Position numbers and translations under genes: made by a program. Below are positions 1 to 7,208 of a stretch of DNA of 12,896 nt, one piece after another (within the stretch, counting starts at the first letter, position 1; the number at the start of each line of letters is the position of its first letter). The notes below the pieces were generated by a model. The model was given only the letters and a program-made list of their open reading frames with translations, did no database searches and was not told the origin of the DNA. The DNA comes from Synechococcaceae bacterium WB8_1B_136. GTDB lineage: Bacteria; Cyanobacteriota; Cyanobacteriia; PCC-6307; Cyanobiaceae. The stretch covers positions 1-12,896 of the forward strand of contig RGNC01000047.1 of the NCBI GenBank assembly GCA_010029175.1, written 5' to 3'.

Positions 1-224
1 GCGTCGGTCTGGGCGGCGGTGCCGCGCCCCTGGAGCACCGCCTGCAGGAATCCACCGCAGTGCTGGAGCAGCATCACCTCGGACGCACCAGCAAGCCGGG
101 CCTGCTGGTGCCCACCAGCAGCGAAAAACTGATCTACCTCGAGGCCCCCACGGCCCGAGCCGCAGCCCCGGTGACGTCCCTGCTGGCCAGCGTGACGCCC
201 CGTCAGATCCTGGCGGGCTATTGA
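1..224 (+). CDS. C-terminal part of a small FtsL-like protein (partial, unrecognised family)
   Basis: The reading frame is open from the window edge (first full codon at base 3) to TGA at 222-224, giving 73 residues of a protein that starts outside the window. I do not recognise the family with certainty. The visible part has a short Leu/Glu/Gln-rich stretch (LEHRLQESTAVLEQHHLG) followed by VPTSSEKLIYLEAP and an Ala-rich tail. The order 'coiled-coil end, short loop, P-x-x-E-x-hydrophobic-Y-L' resembles the end of FtsL/DivIC-type division proteins, and ftsL commonly lies directly upstream of ftsI, as this gene does. Its stop overlaps the proposed TTG start of ftsI, so the two are probably translationally coupled. 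The FtsL assignment is inference; membrane segment and main coiled coil would lie off the window. Confidence 0.6.
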   Translation, partial: VGLGGGAAPLEHRLQESTAVLEQHHLGRTSKPGLLVPTSSEKLIYLEAPTARAAAPVTSLLASVTPRQILAGY

Positions 225-2077
225 ACCCAACCCAGTCGATGGCTCCAGGGGTGAAGCAGCGGCGACCGCAGCGCCAGGCCGGCAGGCGGATCGTTGAGCT
301 GAGCCCCGTTCCGGCGGCCCGCCTCTGGCTAGTGTTCCTGCTGCTGGCGGGGGGCCTGGCAGGCCTGGGCTTGCGGTTGGCCTGGGTGCAGGTGGTGCAG
401 GGGGGCCAGTTGCTGGCCCGCGCACGGGCCGTGCAAACCCAGACGATCACGCCCCTCGGCAAGCGCCGCACGATCGTGGACCGGCAGGGCCGCCTGGTGG
501 CCCTCGATGAGGAGCGTTTCACCCTCTGGGCCCACCCGCGCTACTTCGCCTTTCCCGGCGACGACATCGGCCAGCTGCGCAGCCCGCTGGATGTGGCCCG
601 CAAGCTCTCCTCGGTGCTGGCGATGCCGATGGCCGACCTGGTGCGTGCCATGGAGGGTCGCAAGTCTGGAGTGAAACTGGCTTCAGACCTGGATCCTGAA
701 ACCGCCCAGCGGGTGCGCAATCTGGGCATCAGCGGCCTGGATCTCGAGGCCTACCCCCAGCGGGTGTATCCCCAGGGGGGCCTGTTCGCCAATGTGGTGG
801 GCTTCCTCAACCTGGAGCGGGTGCCCCAGGCCGGCCTGGAGCAGAGCCGCGACACCGACCTCAGGCGCCAGGAAGCCACCCGCAGCATGCGCCGCGGTGC
901 CGATGGCACCCCCCTGCCCGATGGCCTCAGGGCCGGCGTGCTCTACGGCGACGACCTGCGCCTGCAGCTCACCCTCGATGCCCGCCTGCAGCAGGTGGCC
1001 CAGCTGGCCCTCTCCAGGCAGGTGAAGCAGTGGCACGCCAAGCGCGGCGTGGCCCTGGTGATGGATGTGCGCAACGGGGAACTGGTGGCCCTGGCCTCCA
1101 CGCCCACCTACGACCCCAACCAATTCTGGAAGTACAAGCCGGGGCTGTTCCGCGAGTGGAGCGTGCAGGATCTCTACGAGCCTGGCTCCACGTTCAAGCC
1201 GATCAACCTGGCCATCGCCCTGCAGGAGAACGCGATCGATCCAGCCGGCAAGGTGACCGACAGCGGCCAGCTCACCATCGGCGGCTGGCCGATCTTCAAC
1301 CACGACCGGCGAGCCAATGGGGTGATCGATTTCCCCACGGTGCTGCAGGTGTCGAGCAACGTGGGCATGGTGCAGGCGATGCGGCGGGTGAAGCCGGAGA
1401 AGTTCTGGCACTGGCTGCACACCCTCGGCATCGACACCGTGCCCGACACCGACCTGCCCGGGGCCGTGGCCGGCCAGCTCAAGACCCTGGAGGCCTTCAA
1501 GACCCAGCCGATCGAGCCCGCCACCGCCGCCTTCGGCCAGGGCTTCAACCTCACCCCCCTGAAGCTGATCCAGCTGCACGCGATGCTCGCCAACGGCGGC
1601 CGACTGGTGAGCCCCCACATCACCCGCGGCCTGCGCTCCGGCGACGACCTGGCGCCAGCACCCGCTGGCTCGGGGGTGCAGCTGTTGCGCCCGGAGATCG
1701 CCCAGACGGTGCTCAACTGGATGGAAACCGTGGTGGAGAAGGGCAGCGGCAAGGGCGTACGCATCCCGGGGCATCGGATCGGCGGCAAGACCGGCACCGC
1801 CCAGAAGGCCGAAAACGGCGTGTACATCCCCGGCGCCCGCATCACCAGCTTCGTGGCCCATCTACCCATCAACGACCCGCGCTATGTGGTGCTGGTGGTG
1901 GTGGACGAACCCCAGGGCGGCAATGCCTATGGCTCCACCGTTGCCGTGCCGGTGGCCAAGGAGATCATCGAGGCGCTGCTGGTGATCGAGAAGATCCCCC
2001 CCAGCGCCCCGGCATTGGCCAGGGGCGGCACCGGCAAACCCGTGCCGGCAAGGGCAGCGGGCGGCGGCCGCGACTGA
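221..2077 (+). CDS. ftsI: Septal peptidoglycan transpeptidase FtsI (penicillin-binding protein 2/3 class B)
   Basis: Class B penicillin-binding protein that cross-links septal peptidoglycan as part of the divisome. Of 618 residues, about 34-52 form one N-terminal membrane anchor after a basic cytoplasmic tail; a PBP dimer domain follows (about 75-240), then the transpeptidase domain (about 265-595). All three active-site motifs are present: STFK with nucleophile Ser323 and Lys326, SSN at 378-380, and KTGTA at 523-527. Length is normal for the family. The start taken here is TTG at 221, which overlaps the upstream TGA (TTGA), suggesting coupling with the FtsL-like gene; ATG at 239 is an in-frame alternative that would shorten the protein by six residues, and neither has a good Shine-Dalgarno. 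The C-terminal tail is Gly/Ala/Arg-rich and low complexity. Function is secure from the motifs; FtsI rather than the elongation PBP2 (MrdA) is inferred from resemblance and the upstream gene. Confidence 0.93.
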   Translation: MNPTQSMAPGVKQRRPQRQAGRRIVELSPVPAARLWLVFLLLAGGLAGLGLRLAWVQVVQGGQLLARARAVQTQTITPLGKRRTIVDRQGRLVALDEERFTLWAHPRYFAFPGDDIGQLRSPLDVARKLSSVLAMPMADLVRAMEGRKSGVKLASDLDPETAQRVRNLGISGLDLEAYPQRVYPQGGLFANVVGFLNLERVPQAGLEQSRDTDLRRQEATRSMRRGADGTPLPDGLRAGVLYGDDLRLQLTLDARLQQVAQLALSRQVKQWHAKRGVALVMDVRNGELVALASTPTYDPNQFWKYKPGLFREWSVQDLYEPGSTFKPINLAIALQENAIDPAGKVTDSGQLTIGGWPIFNHDRRANGVIDFPTVLQVSSNVGMVQAMRRVKPEKFWHWLHTLGIDTVPDTDLPGAVAGQLKTLEAFKTQPIEPATAAFGQGFNLTPLKLIQLHAMLANGGRLVSPHITRGLRSGDDLAPAPAGSGVQLLRPEIAQTVLNWMETVVEKGSGKGVRIPGHRIGGKTGTAQKAENGVYIPGARITSFVAHLPINDPRYVVLVVVDEPQGGNAYGSTVAVPVAKEIIEALLVIEKIPPSAPALARGGTGKPVPARAAGGGRD

Positions 2078-2164
2078 CCGCCCCGCCATCCCTTCAGGGC
2101 TTGATCACAGAGAGATGCCAGAGCGATCAGGCTGGCTAGCTTGAGCGCACCTGTGGGGCCCCGC

Positions 2165-3337
2165 ATGGCCAACCTGCTCGATCAACTGGCCGCCATGACC
2201 GTCGTGGTAGCCGATACAGGCGAGATCGACGCCATCAAGCAGTTCACGCCCCGCGACGCCACCACCAATCCATCGCTGATCCTGGCGGCGGCCCAGATCC
2301 CCACGTATCAGAACCTGATCGACAGCTCCCTGAAGGAGTCGCGCGAGGTGTGCGGCGACGATGCACCGGCCGAGGCCGTGGTGCGCGAAGCCCTCGATGA
2401 GATCTGCGTGACCTTCGGCAAGGAGATCCTCAAGATCGTTCCGGGGCGCGTCTCCACCGAAGTGGATGCCCGCCTCAGCTACAACACCGAAGCCACCATC
2501 AGCAAGGCCCGCAAGCTGATCGGCCTCTACCGCCAGGCCGGCATCAGCCGTGATCGGGTGCTGATCAAGATCGCCTCCACCTGGGAGGGGATCAAGGCCG
2601 CTGAAGTGCTGGAGAAGGAAGGAATCCACTGCAACCTCACGCTGCTGTTCAGCTTTGCCCAGGCCGTGGCGGCAGCGGAAGCGGGCGTCACCCTTATTTC
2701 CCCGTTCGTGGGGCGCATCCTGGATTGGTACAAGAAGGCCACGGGCCGCGAGAGCTATCCCGGCCCGGAGGATCCGGGTGTGGTGTCGGTGACCCAGATC
2801 TTCAACTACTTCAAGACCTACGGCTACAAGACCGAGGTGATGGGCGCCAGCTTCCGCAACATCGAGGAGATCATCGAGCTGGCTGGCTGCGATCTGCTCA
2901 CGATCTCACCGGCCCTGCTGGAGCAGCTGCGCCGCACGGAAGGGGAGTTGGAGCGCAAGCTGAACGCCTTCGATCCGGGCCCCACCGATCAGCAGATCCA
3001 CCTCGATCAGCCTGGCTTCGAGGCAATGATGGCCAAGGATCAGATGGCCACCGACAAGCTCGATGAGGGCATCCGGGGCTTCAGCAAGGCTATCGAGACC
3101 CTCGAGGCCCAGCTCGCCCACCGGCTTGCGGAGATCGAGGGGGCTTCCGCCTTCCAACATGCCGCCCAGGAGATCTTTCTGCTCAACGATCTCGACGGCG
3201 ACGGCTGCATCACCCGCGAGGAATGGCTGGGCAGCGATGCCGTGTTCGACGCCCTCGACACCGACCAGGACGGCCGACTGCTGCCGGCCGATGTGCGGGG
3301 CGGCCTGGGGGCAGCGCTGGCGGTGGCCCCATCTTGA
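2165..3337 (+). CDS. tal: Transaldolase with C-terminal EF-hand pair
   Basis: Transaldolase transfers a dihydroxyacetone unit between sugar phosphates (sedoheptulose-7-phosphate and glyceraldehyde-3-phosphate to erythrose-4-phosphate and fructose-6-phosphate) in the cytoplasm. From ATG 2165 the protein has 390 residues: a TalB-like (beta/alpha)8 domain (about 1-320) and a C-terminal extension. Family residues are visible: Asp17 in VVVADTGEID, TTNPSLIL at about 33-40, the Schiff-base lysine K135 in VLIKIASTWEG, and ISPFVGRILDWY. Residues 342-353 (DLDGDGCITREE) and 365-376 (DTDQDGRLLPAD) are EF-hand loops; the first is canonical with Glu at position 12, the second has Asp there. E. coli TalB is about 317 residues, so the extension is extra. 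An in-frame TTG at 2141 would add eight residues, but ATG 2165 gives the usual N-terminus. The EF-hand fusion is known in picocyanobacterial annotations; whether calcium controls the enzyme cannot be read from sequence. Confidence 0.95.
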   Translation: MANLLDQLAAMTVVVADTGEIDAIKQFTPRDATTNPSLILAAAQIPTYQNLIDSSLKESREVCGDDAPAEAVVREALDEICVTFGKEILKIVPGRVSTEVDARLSYNTEATISKARKLIGLYRQAGISRDRVLIKIASTWEGIKAAEVLEKEGIHCNLTLLFSFAQAVAAAEAGVTLISPFVGRILDWYKKATGRESYPGPEDPGVVSVTQIFNYFKTYGYKTEVMGASFRNIEEIIELAGCDLLTISPALLEQLRRTEGELERKLNAFDPGPTDQQIHLDQPGFEAMMAKDQMATDKLDEGIRGFSKAIETLEAQLAHRLAEIEGASAFQHAAQEIFLLNDLDGDGCITREEWLGSDAVFDALDTDQDGRLLPADVRGGLGAALAVAPS

Positions 3338-3358
3338 CCAGATCTTCATCCTCTCTTA

Positions 3359-3391
3359 ACCAACCTGTTGCACACTTGCCAGCAGGTTGGT
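3359..3391 (+). promoter_or_regulatory. Inverted repeat / hairpin spanning the start of the cNMP-domain gene
   Basis: ACCAACCTG at 3359-3367 is exactly complementary to CAGGTTGGT at 3383-3391. Inside it a G-U pair and two further pairs extend the possible RNA stem to 12 bp, closing a loop of about 9 bases. There is no T-run after it, so it is a poor intrinsic terminator for tal. Its right arm ends two bases before ATG 3393 and covers the alternative GTG 3390, so the fold could hide the initiation region. As DNA it could equally be an operator. Both roles are inference. Confidence 0.5.
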
Positions 3392-3392
3392 G

Positions 3393-3782
3393 ATGGCAGC
3401 ATTGAACGCGCTCGACACCATGCGTGCCCTGGCCAGCAAGGGTGAGGTACTCACTGTGGCCCAGGGGGAGTTGATCTTCCGTTCCGGTGAAACCGGCGAC
3501 TGCATGTTCGGCCTGCTGGAGGGATCCGTTGAACTCAGCTGGAACGGCGAGGCGGGCCACGAGGTGATCCAGGTGGGCGATGTGTTCGGCGCCGGAGCAC
3601 TGGTGACCCCAGATCATCGCCGCTATGGCAATGCCAGGGCGTTGAGCGACTGCAAGCTGCTGATGATGAACCGGGAGAAATTCCTGTTCGCCGTTCAGGA
3701 ATCGCCGATGTTCGCCATCGAGTTGCTGGGCTCCATCGATCAGCGGCTGCGCCAGCTCAAGGACTGCACCCGGAACCTGTAG
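3393..3782 (+). CDS. Stand-alone cyclic nucleotide-binding-like domain protein (Crp-type, no HTH)
   Basis: A 129-residue protein (from ATG 3393) consisting almost entirely of one cNMP-binding beta-roll like the N-terminal part of Crp/Fnr proteins. Visible landmarks are GELIFRSGETGDCMFGLLEGSV (beta strands and turn, split here as GELIFRSGETGDC then MFGLLEGSV), the VGDVFGAGALV segment, and LLMMNREKFLFAVQ followed by a helix that would lead to the dimer region. No helix-turn-helix follows: the gene stops at residue 129, where Crp has a DNA-binding domain of about 70 residues more. In the phosphate-binding segment the usual Gly-Glu is Gly-Ala, and the conserved Arg is not clearly in place, so classical cAMP binding is doubtful. 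GTG 3390 is a possible alternative start. It follows tal by 55 bases and ends convergently with the minus-strand oxidoreductase. Likely a sensor or protein-partner domain; the ligand is unknown. Confidence 0.8.
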   Translation: MAALNALDTMRALASKGEVLTVAQGELIFRSGETGDCMFGLLEGSVELSWNGEAGHEVIQVGDVFGAGALVTPDHRRYGNARALSDCKLLMMNREKFLFAVQESPMFAIELLGSIDQRLRQLKDCTRNL

Positions 3783-3804
3783 CCAGCAGCTGGCAGGCCA
3801 GTGA

Positions 3805-4925
3805 TCAGCCCCGCTGGAACAGCAGCCGCTTGATCACCCGCTGGGCGATATCTCCGTAGCCCATCTCGCCCGAGAGGATCTGGGCGATCCGCTGGGGGGC
3901 GGTGGGGCGCTTGATCCCCAGCTGGTAGCCCACCTTCGGCACCCGATAGAACACCTGGGCAATTCGGCGGCCCCAGGCCATGGATTCACCCCACTCGCGG
4001 CGCATGGCGGCCGTGTAGTCGGCCAGGGCTGCATCAGCAGTGGCGCTGTCGGTGCCGGCCTCCAGGAAGCGGTCCATCGCCTCCGCCGCCCGCACGCCGC
4101 TGAGCAGGGCGGGCCGCAGCCCCTCCGCCAGGAACGGATCGCACAACGAGGCCGCATCGCCCACCACCACCGCCCCCGGCGCATGCAGGGCGTGGTGGCC
4201 ATCCCACACCCGCAGGGGGGAGCTGAAGCGCTCGCCGGCCTCCGGGCTCAACCCCAGGCTGGGCAGCAACCGGGCCAGCACCGCATCGGCATCAGCGGCC
4301 TCGCGGCCAATGAAAGTGCCCACACCGATGCTGTACCCTCCCTGGCGGGGGAAGGCCCAGCAGAAGCCGTGGTGCACCAGGCCGAATTCGAAGCGGGCCG
4401 TGCTGGGCTCCAGCACCTGCGCCTCCACCTCAACGGCCACCGCGGCGGCGAAGCGGGGCCTGGCAGGACCAAGCCCGAGCGGCACCGAGAAGCGGGAGCT
4501 GGAGCCATCGGCCAACACCAAGCCTCGGGCGGTGTAGACGTTGCCACCACTCACCACACGCCAGTGGTTGCCATGCCGCTCGATCGTCTCCACTGCAGAG
4601 CCATCCTCCAGCTCGGCACCCACCGCCACCGCCTGCTCGGCCAGGTAGGCATCCAGCCGCGAACGGCGCACGATCCAGAACGGTGAGTCGCCGGGCAACA
4701 CGGCGGTGACAGGATCCTCCAGGCACCAGGTGAAGCGCACCTGCTCGATCACCTGATCCACCGCAGGGGTGAGATCAAAGGGAAACCAGCGCTGCACCGA
4801 GGCGGCCATGCCGCCCCCACAGGGCTTGCGGCGGGGCATGGCCTGGGCCTCCAGCAGCTGGCGGCGCCGGCGGCGCCGGCCCCGACCACGATCACATCGG
4901 CACTCAACCCCGCAGTGCCGCTCAC
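3805..4925 (-). pseudogene. Geranylgeranyl-reductase-like FAD oxidoreductase, broken by a deletion/frameshift after the FAD glycine motif
   Basis: A FAD-dependent oxidoreductase of the geranylgeranyl reductase superfamily (ChlP relatives). The N-terminus starts at GTG 4925, overlapping the frr stop (GTGA), and reads SADVIVVGAGAAGAA: the Rossmann beta strand and GxGxxG motif. Directly after this (about 4860-4866) the frame no longer fits the rest. The remaining protein, from QLLEAQAMPRRKPCGGG to the TGA at 3805-3807, is open in another frame, about 351 residues, with the expected LVLADGSSS and GDAASLCDPFLAEGLRPAL (FAD-ribityl) regions. Family members have about 12-13 residues (helix and second strand) between the two parts; these are missing, and a loss of 3k+1 bases, for example 37, would explain both gap and shift. 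The break lies in a GC-only repeat (GCCGGCGCC twice). As read, no FAD fold can form. It is last in the pyrH-frr operon. True pseudogene or assembly/sequencing error at the repeat cannot be separated here. Confidence 0.8.
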
Positions 4926-5461
4926 ACCTTGAGGATGTCGGCTTCCTTGTCGGCCAGGTGCTTCTCGATTTCGGTGATGAACTTATCGGTGAGCTTCTGC
5001 ACCTTGTCCTGCTCATCACGGCTCTGATCCTCAGAGAGCTCGCCGTCCTTCTCCTGCTTCTTCACCTTGTCGATGGCATCGCGGCGGATGTTGCGCAGGG
5101 CCACCTTGCCTTCCTCGGCGTACTTGGCCGCCAGTTTGCACAGCTCCTTGCGGCGGTCTTCGGTGAGGGGCGGGATGTTGATGCGGATCACCTTGCCGTC
5201 GTTGTTGCAGGTGAGGCCCAGATCGCTCATCGAGATCGCCTTCTCAATCAGCCCCAGGGAACCGCCATCGAAGGGCTGCAGCTGAATGGTGGAGGAATCG
5301 GGCGTGGAGATGGTGGCCAGCGACTTCAATGGCGTTTCAGCGCCGTAGTACTCCACGTTGATCTTGTCGAGCAGGGTGGCGTTGGCCCGACCGGTGCGGA
5401 TGGTGTTGAAGGTGCGCTGGGTGGATTCCACCGACTTGCGCATGCTGGCTTCGAGATCCAT
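4922..5461 (-). CDS. frr: Ribosome recycling factor
   Basis: Releases the 70S post-termination complex together with EF-G so ribosomes can start another round; cytoplasmic and essential in most bacteria. The 179 residues start at ATG 5461 (MDLEASMRKSVE) and cover the full family length of about 180-185. Recognisable segments are RTGRANATLLDKINVEYYG in domain I, TPLKSLATISTPDS and IEKAISMSDLG in domain II, IPPLTEDRRKEL, then the helical ending AKYAEEGKVALRNIRRDA with EIEKHLADKEADIL. It lies 26 bases downstream of pyrH on the same strand and its stop overlaps the GTG start of the next oxidoreductase, so the three form an operon-like set; pyrH-frr is a very common bacterial pairing. Nothing odd is seen. 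Confidence 0.97.
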   Translation of the reverse strand: MDLEASMRKSVESTQRTFNTIRTGRANATLLDKINVEYYGAETPLKSLATISTPDSSTIQLQPFDGGSLGLIEKAISMSDLGLTCNNDGKVIRINIPPLTEDRRKELCKLAAKYAEEGKVALRNIRRDAIDKVKKQEKDGELSEDQSRDEQDKVQKLTDKFITEIEKHLADKEADILKV

Positions 5462-5487
5462 GACGGAGATTGCGAGGGGAAGCGAGA

Positions 5488-6201
5488 TCAGACCGAGGGA
5501 ATGATGCGGGTGCCGATGGGTTCACCGCGCACGGCGCGGCCGATGTTGCCCGCACCGAACAGATCAAACACCACGATCGGGATGGCGTTGTCCTTGCAGA
5601 GGGCGATGGCGGTGCTGTCCATCACCTCAAGCTCGCCGCTGAGCACATCCAGGAAGGAGAGGCTCTCGTAGCGCACCGCATCGGCGTGCTTGTTGGGGTC
5701 TTTGTCGTACACCCCATCCACCTTGGTGGCCTTGAACACCACATCGGCGCCGATCTCGGCGGCCCGCAGGGCGGCGGTGGTGTCGGTGGTGAAAAAGGGG
5801 TTGCCGGTGCCGGCGGCAAAGATCACCACCCGCCCTTTTTCCATGTGGCGAATCGCCTTGCGGCGGATGTAGGGCTCCGCCACCTCCTGCATCGAGATGG
5901 CGCTCTGCACACGGGTGGGGATTCCGGCCCGCTCCAGGCCGTCCTGGAGGGTGATGGCGTTCATCACCGTGGCCAACATGCCCACGTAGTCGGCCGTGGC
6001 GCGATCCATGCCGGCGGCGGAACCCTTGAGGCCGCGGAAGATGTTGCCGCCGCCCACCACGATCGCCAGCTGGGTGCCGTCGGCCACCACCTGGGCCACG
6101 TCGGCGGCGATGGCATTCACGATGGCCGGGTCGATGCCATAGCCCTGGTTGCCCATCAGGGCTTCACCACTGAGCTTGAGCAGCGCGCGCTTGTACCCCA
6201 T
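5488..6201 (-). CDS. pyrH: UMP kinase
   Basis: Phosphorylates UMP to UDP with ATP, feeding pyrimidine nucleotide synthesis; bacterial UMP kinases are hexameric members of the amino-acid kinase fold. Starting at ATG 6201 (MGYKRALLKLSGEALMG) the protein has 237 residues, the normal length. Motifs seen: LKLSGEAL (phosphate-binding Lys), QLAIVVGGGNIFRG, the ATADYVGMLATVMNA segment, GTGNPFFTTDTTAALRA, and KATKVDGVYDKDP, all typical of PyrH. An in-frame upstream extension to 6270 is possible but its Arg/Pro-rich residues do not look like family sequence, so ATG 6201 is preferred. The first gene of pyrH-frr-oxidoreductase; the 6202-6284 stretch upstream should hold its promoter, although no clear -35/-10 pair could be picked out. 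Confidence 0.97.
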   Translation of the reverse strand: MGYKRALLKLSGEALMGNQGYGIDPAIVNAIAADVAQVVADGTQLAIVVGGGNIFRGLKGSAAGMDRATADYVGMLATVMNAITLQDGLERAGIPTRVQSAISMQEVAEPYIRRKAIRHMEKGRVVIFAAGTGNPFFTTDTTAALRAAEIGADVVFKATKVDGVYDKDPNKHADAVRYESLSFLDVLSGELEVMDSTAIALCKDNAIPIVVFDLFGAGNIGRAVRGEPIGTRIIPSV

Positions 6202-6284
6202 GGCAGGCCTTGATTTGCCGGAGCGTAGCAACGGCCTTGCACCCTGCCCGCCAGGCCGCTTCAGTGGCACAAAGCGAGTGCGCC

Positions 6285-6473
6285 ATGGCCCCGCGTTCCC
6301 CCGGCCAACCCCGCTCCAGCGCCGTGATGGCGCGCCTCACCCTCTCGGCCCTGGAGCGGGCCAGCGCTGACCCTTCGATCTGGCGCGAGCCTGAGGTGCA
6401 CCGGGCCGTGCTGGTGAGCGGCCTCTCGGTGCTGCTGAGCAGCCTGGCCCTGCTGCAGGGGGATCAGGGGTAG
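6285..6473 (+). CDS. Small hypothetical protein with a hydrophobic C-terminal helix
   Basis: I do not recognise this gene. From ATG 6285 it encodes 62 residues: a Pro/Ser/Arg-rich beginning, a likely amphipathic segment (ARLTLSALERASADPSIW), and a hydrophobic stretch VLVSGLSVLLSSLALL near the end that could be one membrane-associated helix. It ends at TAG 6471-6473. It diverges from pyrH, 83 bases away. The sequence looks protein-like (Ala/Leu/Glu/Arg mix, conserved-looking REPEVHRAVLVSG) rather than random, but it has no clear Shine-Dalgarno, and an upstream in-frame ATG at 6210 would overlap the pyrH promoter region. Treat as a likely but unproven small gene. Confidence 0.45.
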   Translation: MAPRSPGQPRSSAVMARLTLSALERASADPSIWREPEVHRAVLVSGLSVLLSSLALLQGDQG

Positions 6474-6546
6474 CGGGCGACTGGGGAGGACACCGTCAGC
6501 ATCCACTGAGTCGACTAAGTTGGTTGCATCAGGGGCGGAGCCGGTG

Positions 6547-6789
6547 ATGCGTCAGGTGAACATGCACGACGCCAAAACCCATCTCTCCCGGCTGGTGGAG
6601 GAAGCGGCCGCCGGAGAGCCCTTCGTGATCTGCAAGGCCGGCCGGCCGATGGTGCGTGTCACACCCCTCGATGACCAGGCCACAGCGCCGCGGCGGCGGT
6701 TGGGGCTGCTGCAGGGGCACTGCCAGGTGCCCGACGATTTCGATCAGATGGCCGCCGATCAGATCGCCGATCTGTTTGAAGGAGCCTGA
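6547..6789 (+). CDS. Phd/YefM-family antitoxin
   Basis: Antitoxin of a type II pair with the following PIN toxin. The 80-residue protein from ATG 6547 begins QVNMHDAKTHLSRLVEEA and continues AAGEPFVICKAGRPMVRVTP, the Phd/YefM DNA-binding fold in which the N-terminal domain dimerises and binds its own promoter. The C-terminal part, RLGLLQGHCQVPDDFD then ADQIADLFEG, matches the usual toxin-neutralising tail (vpdDFD...eI...FeG). It ends at TGA 6787-6789, eight bases before the toxin ATG, with GAGGG of the antitoxin end serving as the toxin's Shine-Dalgarno, so the two are co-translated. Upstream in-frame TTG 6520 and GTG 6544 exist but the ATG gives the family N-terminus. Autorepression by the antitoxin-toxin complex is known for the family; the operator was not identified. 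Confidence 0.9.
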   Translation: MRQVNMHDAKTHLSRLVEEAAAGEPFVICKAGRPMVRVTPLDDQATAPRRRLGLLQGHCQVPDDFDQMAADQIADLFEGA

Positions 6790-6797
6790 GGGCGGCG

Positions 6798-7208
6798 ATG
6801 CGGCTGCTGCTCGATACCCACCTGCTGGTATGGGCGATGGGCTCCCCGCAGCGGCTCCCGGATGGCCTGGCGCCCATGTTGGAGGACCCGTTGAACACAC
6901 CGGTGTTCAGCGTGGCGAGTGTGTGGGAGTTGGTGATCAAGCAGGCCCTCGGCCGACCGGACTTCCAGGTGCAGCCTGTCCTGCTGCGCCGGGCCCTGCT
7001 GGAGGGCGGCTGGCAGGAGCTGACGATCCAGGCCCATCACGCCCTGGCGGTTGCGACCCTGGCACCGCTGCATCGCGATCTCTTTGATCGCCTGCTGCTG
7101 GCCCAGGCCAGCGCGGATGGCTTGCTGCTGATCACCGCTGATCAGCAGCTGGCGGCCTACCCGGGCCCCGTGCGCTACATGGCCGCCGCTCCCAGCTCCA
7201 CCACTTGA
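6798..7208 (+). CDS. vapC: PIN-domain toxin (VapC-like ribonuclease)
   Basis: Predicted Mg-dependent endoribonuclease toxin of the COG3744-type PIN family, held inactive by the preceding Phd-like antitoxin. The 136 residues include the expected acidic set: Asp6 in LLLDTHLLVW, Glu44 in SVASVWELVIKQA, Asp94/Asp97 in HRDLFDRLLLAQA, and Asp115 in ITADQQLA. The HRD-FDRLLLAQA segment and the ...T-x-D ending are typical of the family that pairs with Phd/YefM antitoxins. It starts at ATG 6798 behind GAGGG (6788-6792) and ends at TGA 7206-7208. All catalytic acids are present, so this pair, unlike the other two modules in the window, looks functional. The RNA target cannot be predicted from sequence. 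Confidence 0.9.
   Translation: MRLLLDTHLLVWAMGSPQRLPDGLAPMLEDPLNTPVFSVASVWELVIKQALGRPDFQVQPVLLRRALLEGGWQELTIQAHHALAVATLAPLHRDLFDRLLLAQASADGLLLITADQQLAAYPGPVRYMAAAPSSTT

Noticed and set aside
683..1861. A 392-codon minus-strand frame opposite ftsI
   Set aside because: Composition is His/Gly/Leu-rich and antisense to an intact ftsI with all catalytic motifs.
2141..2164. TTG start of the transaldolase at 2141
   Set aside because: The ATG at 2165 gives the typical family N-terminus with Asp17 in the expected place; the extra eight residues are not needed.
4925..5019. A long N-terminal extension of the oxidoreductase to 5019
   Set aside because: It reads through frr in another frame and gives Arg/Ser-rich residues; the GxGxxG motif is in a different frame from GTG 4925.
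5470..6213. A 247-codon plus-strand frame opposite pyrH, and another at 4769-5671 opposite frr
   Set aside because: Both are antisense to intact essential genes and have no recognisable protein features.
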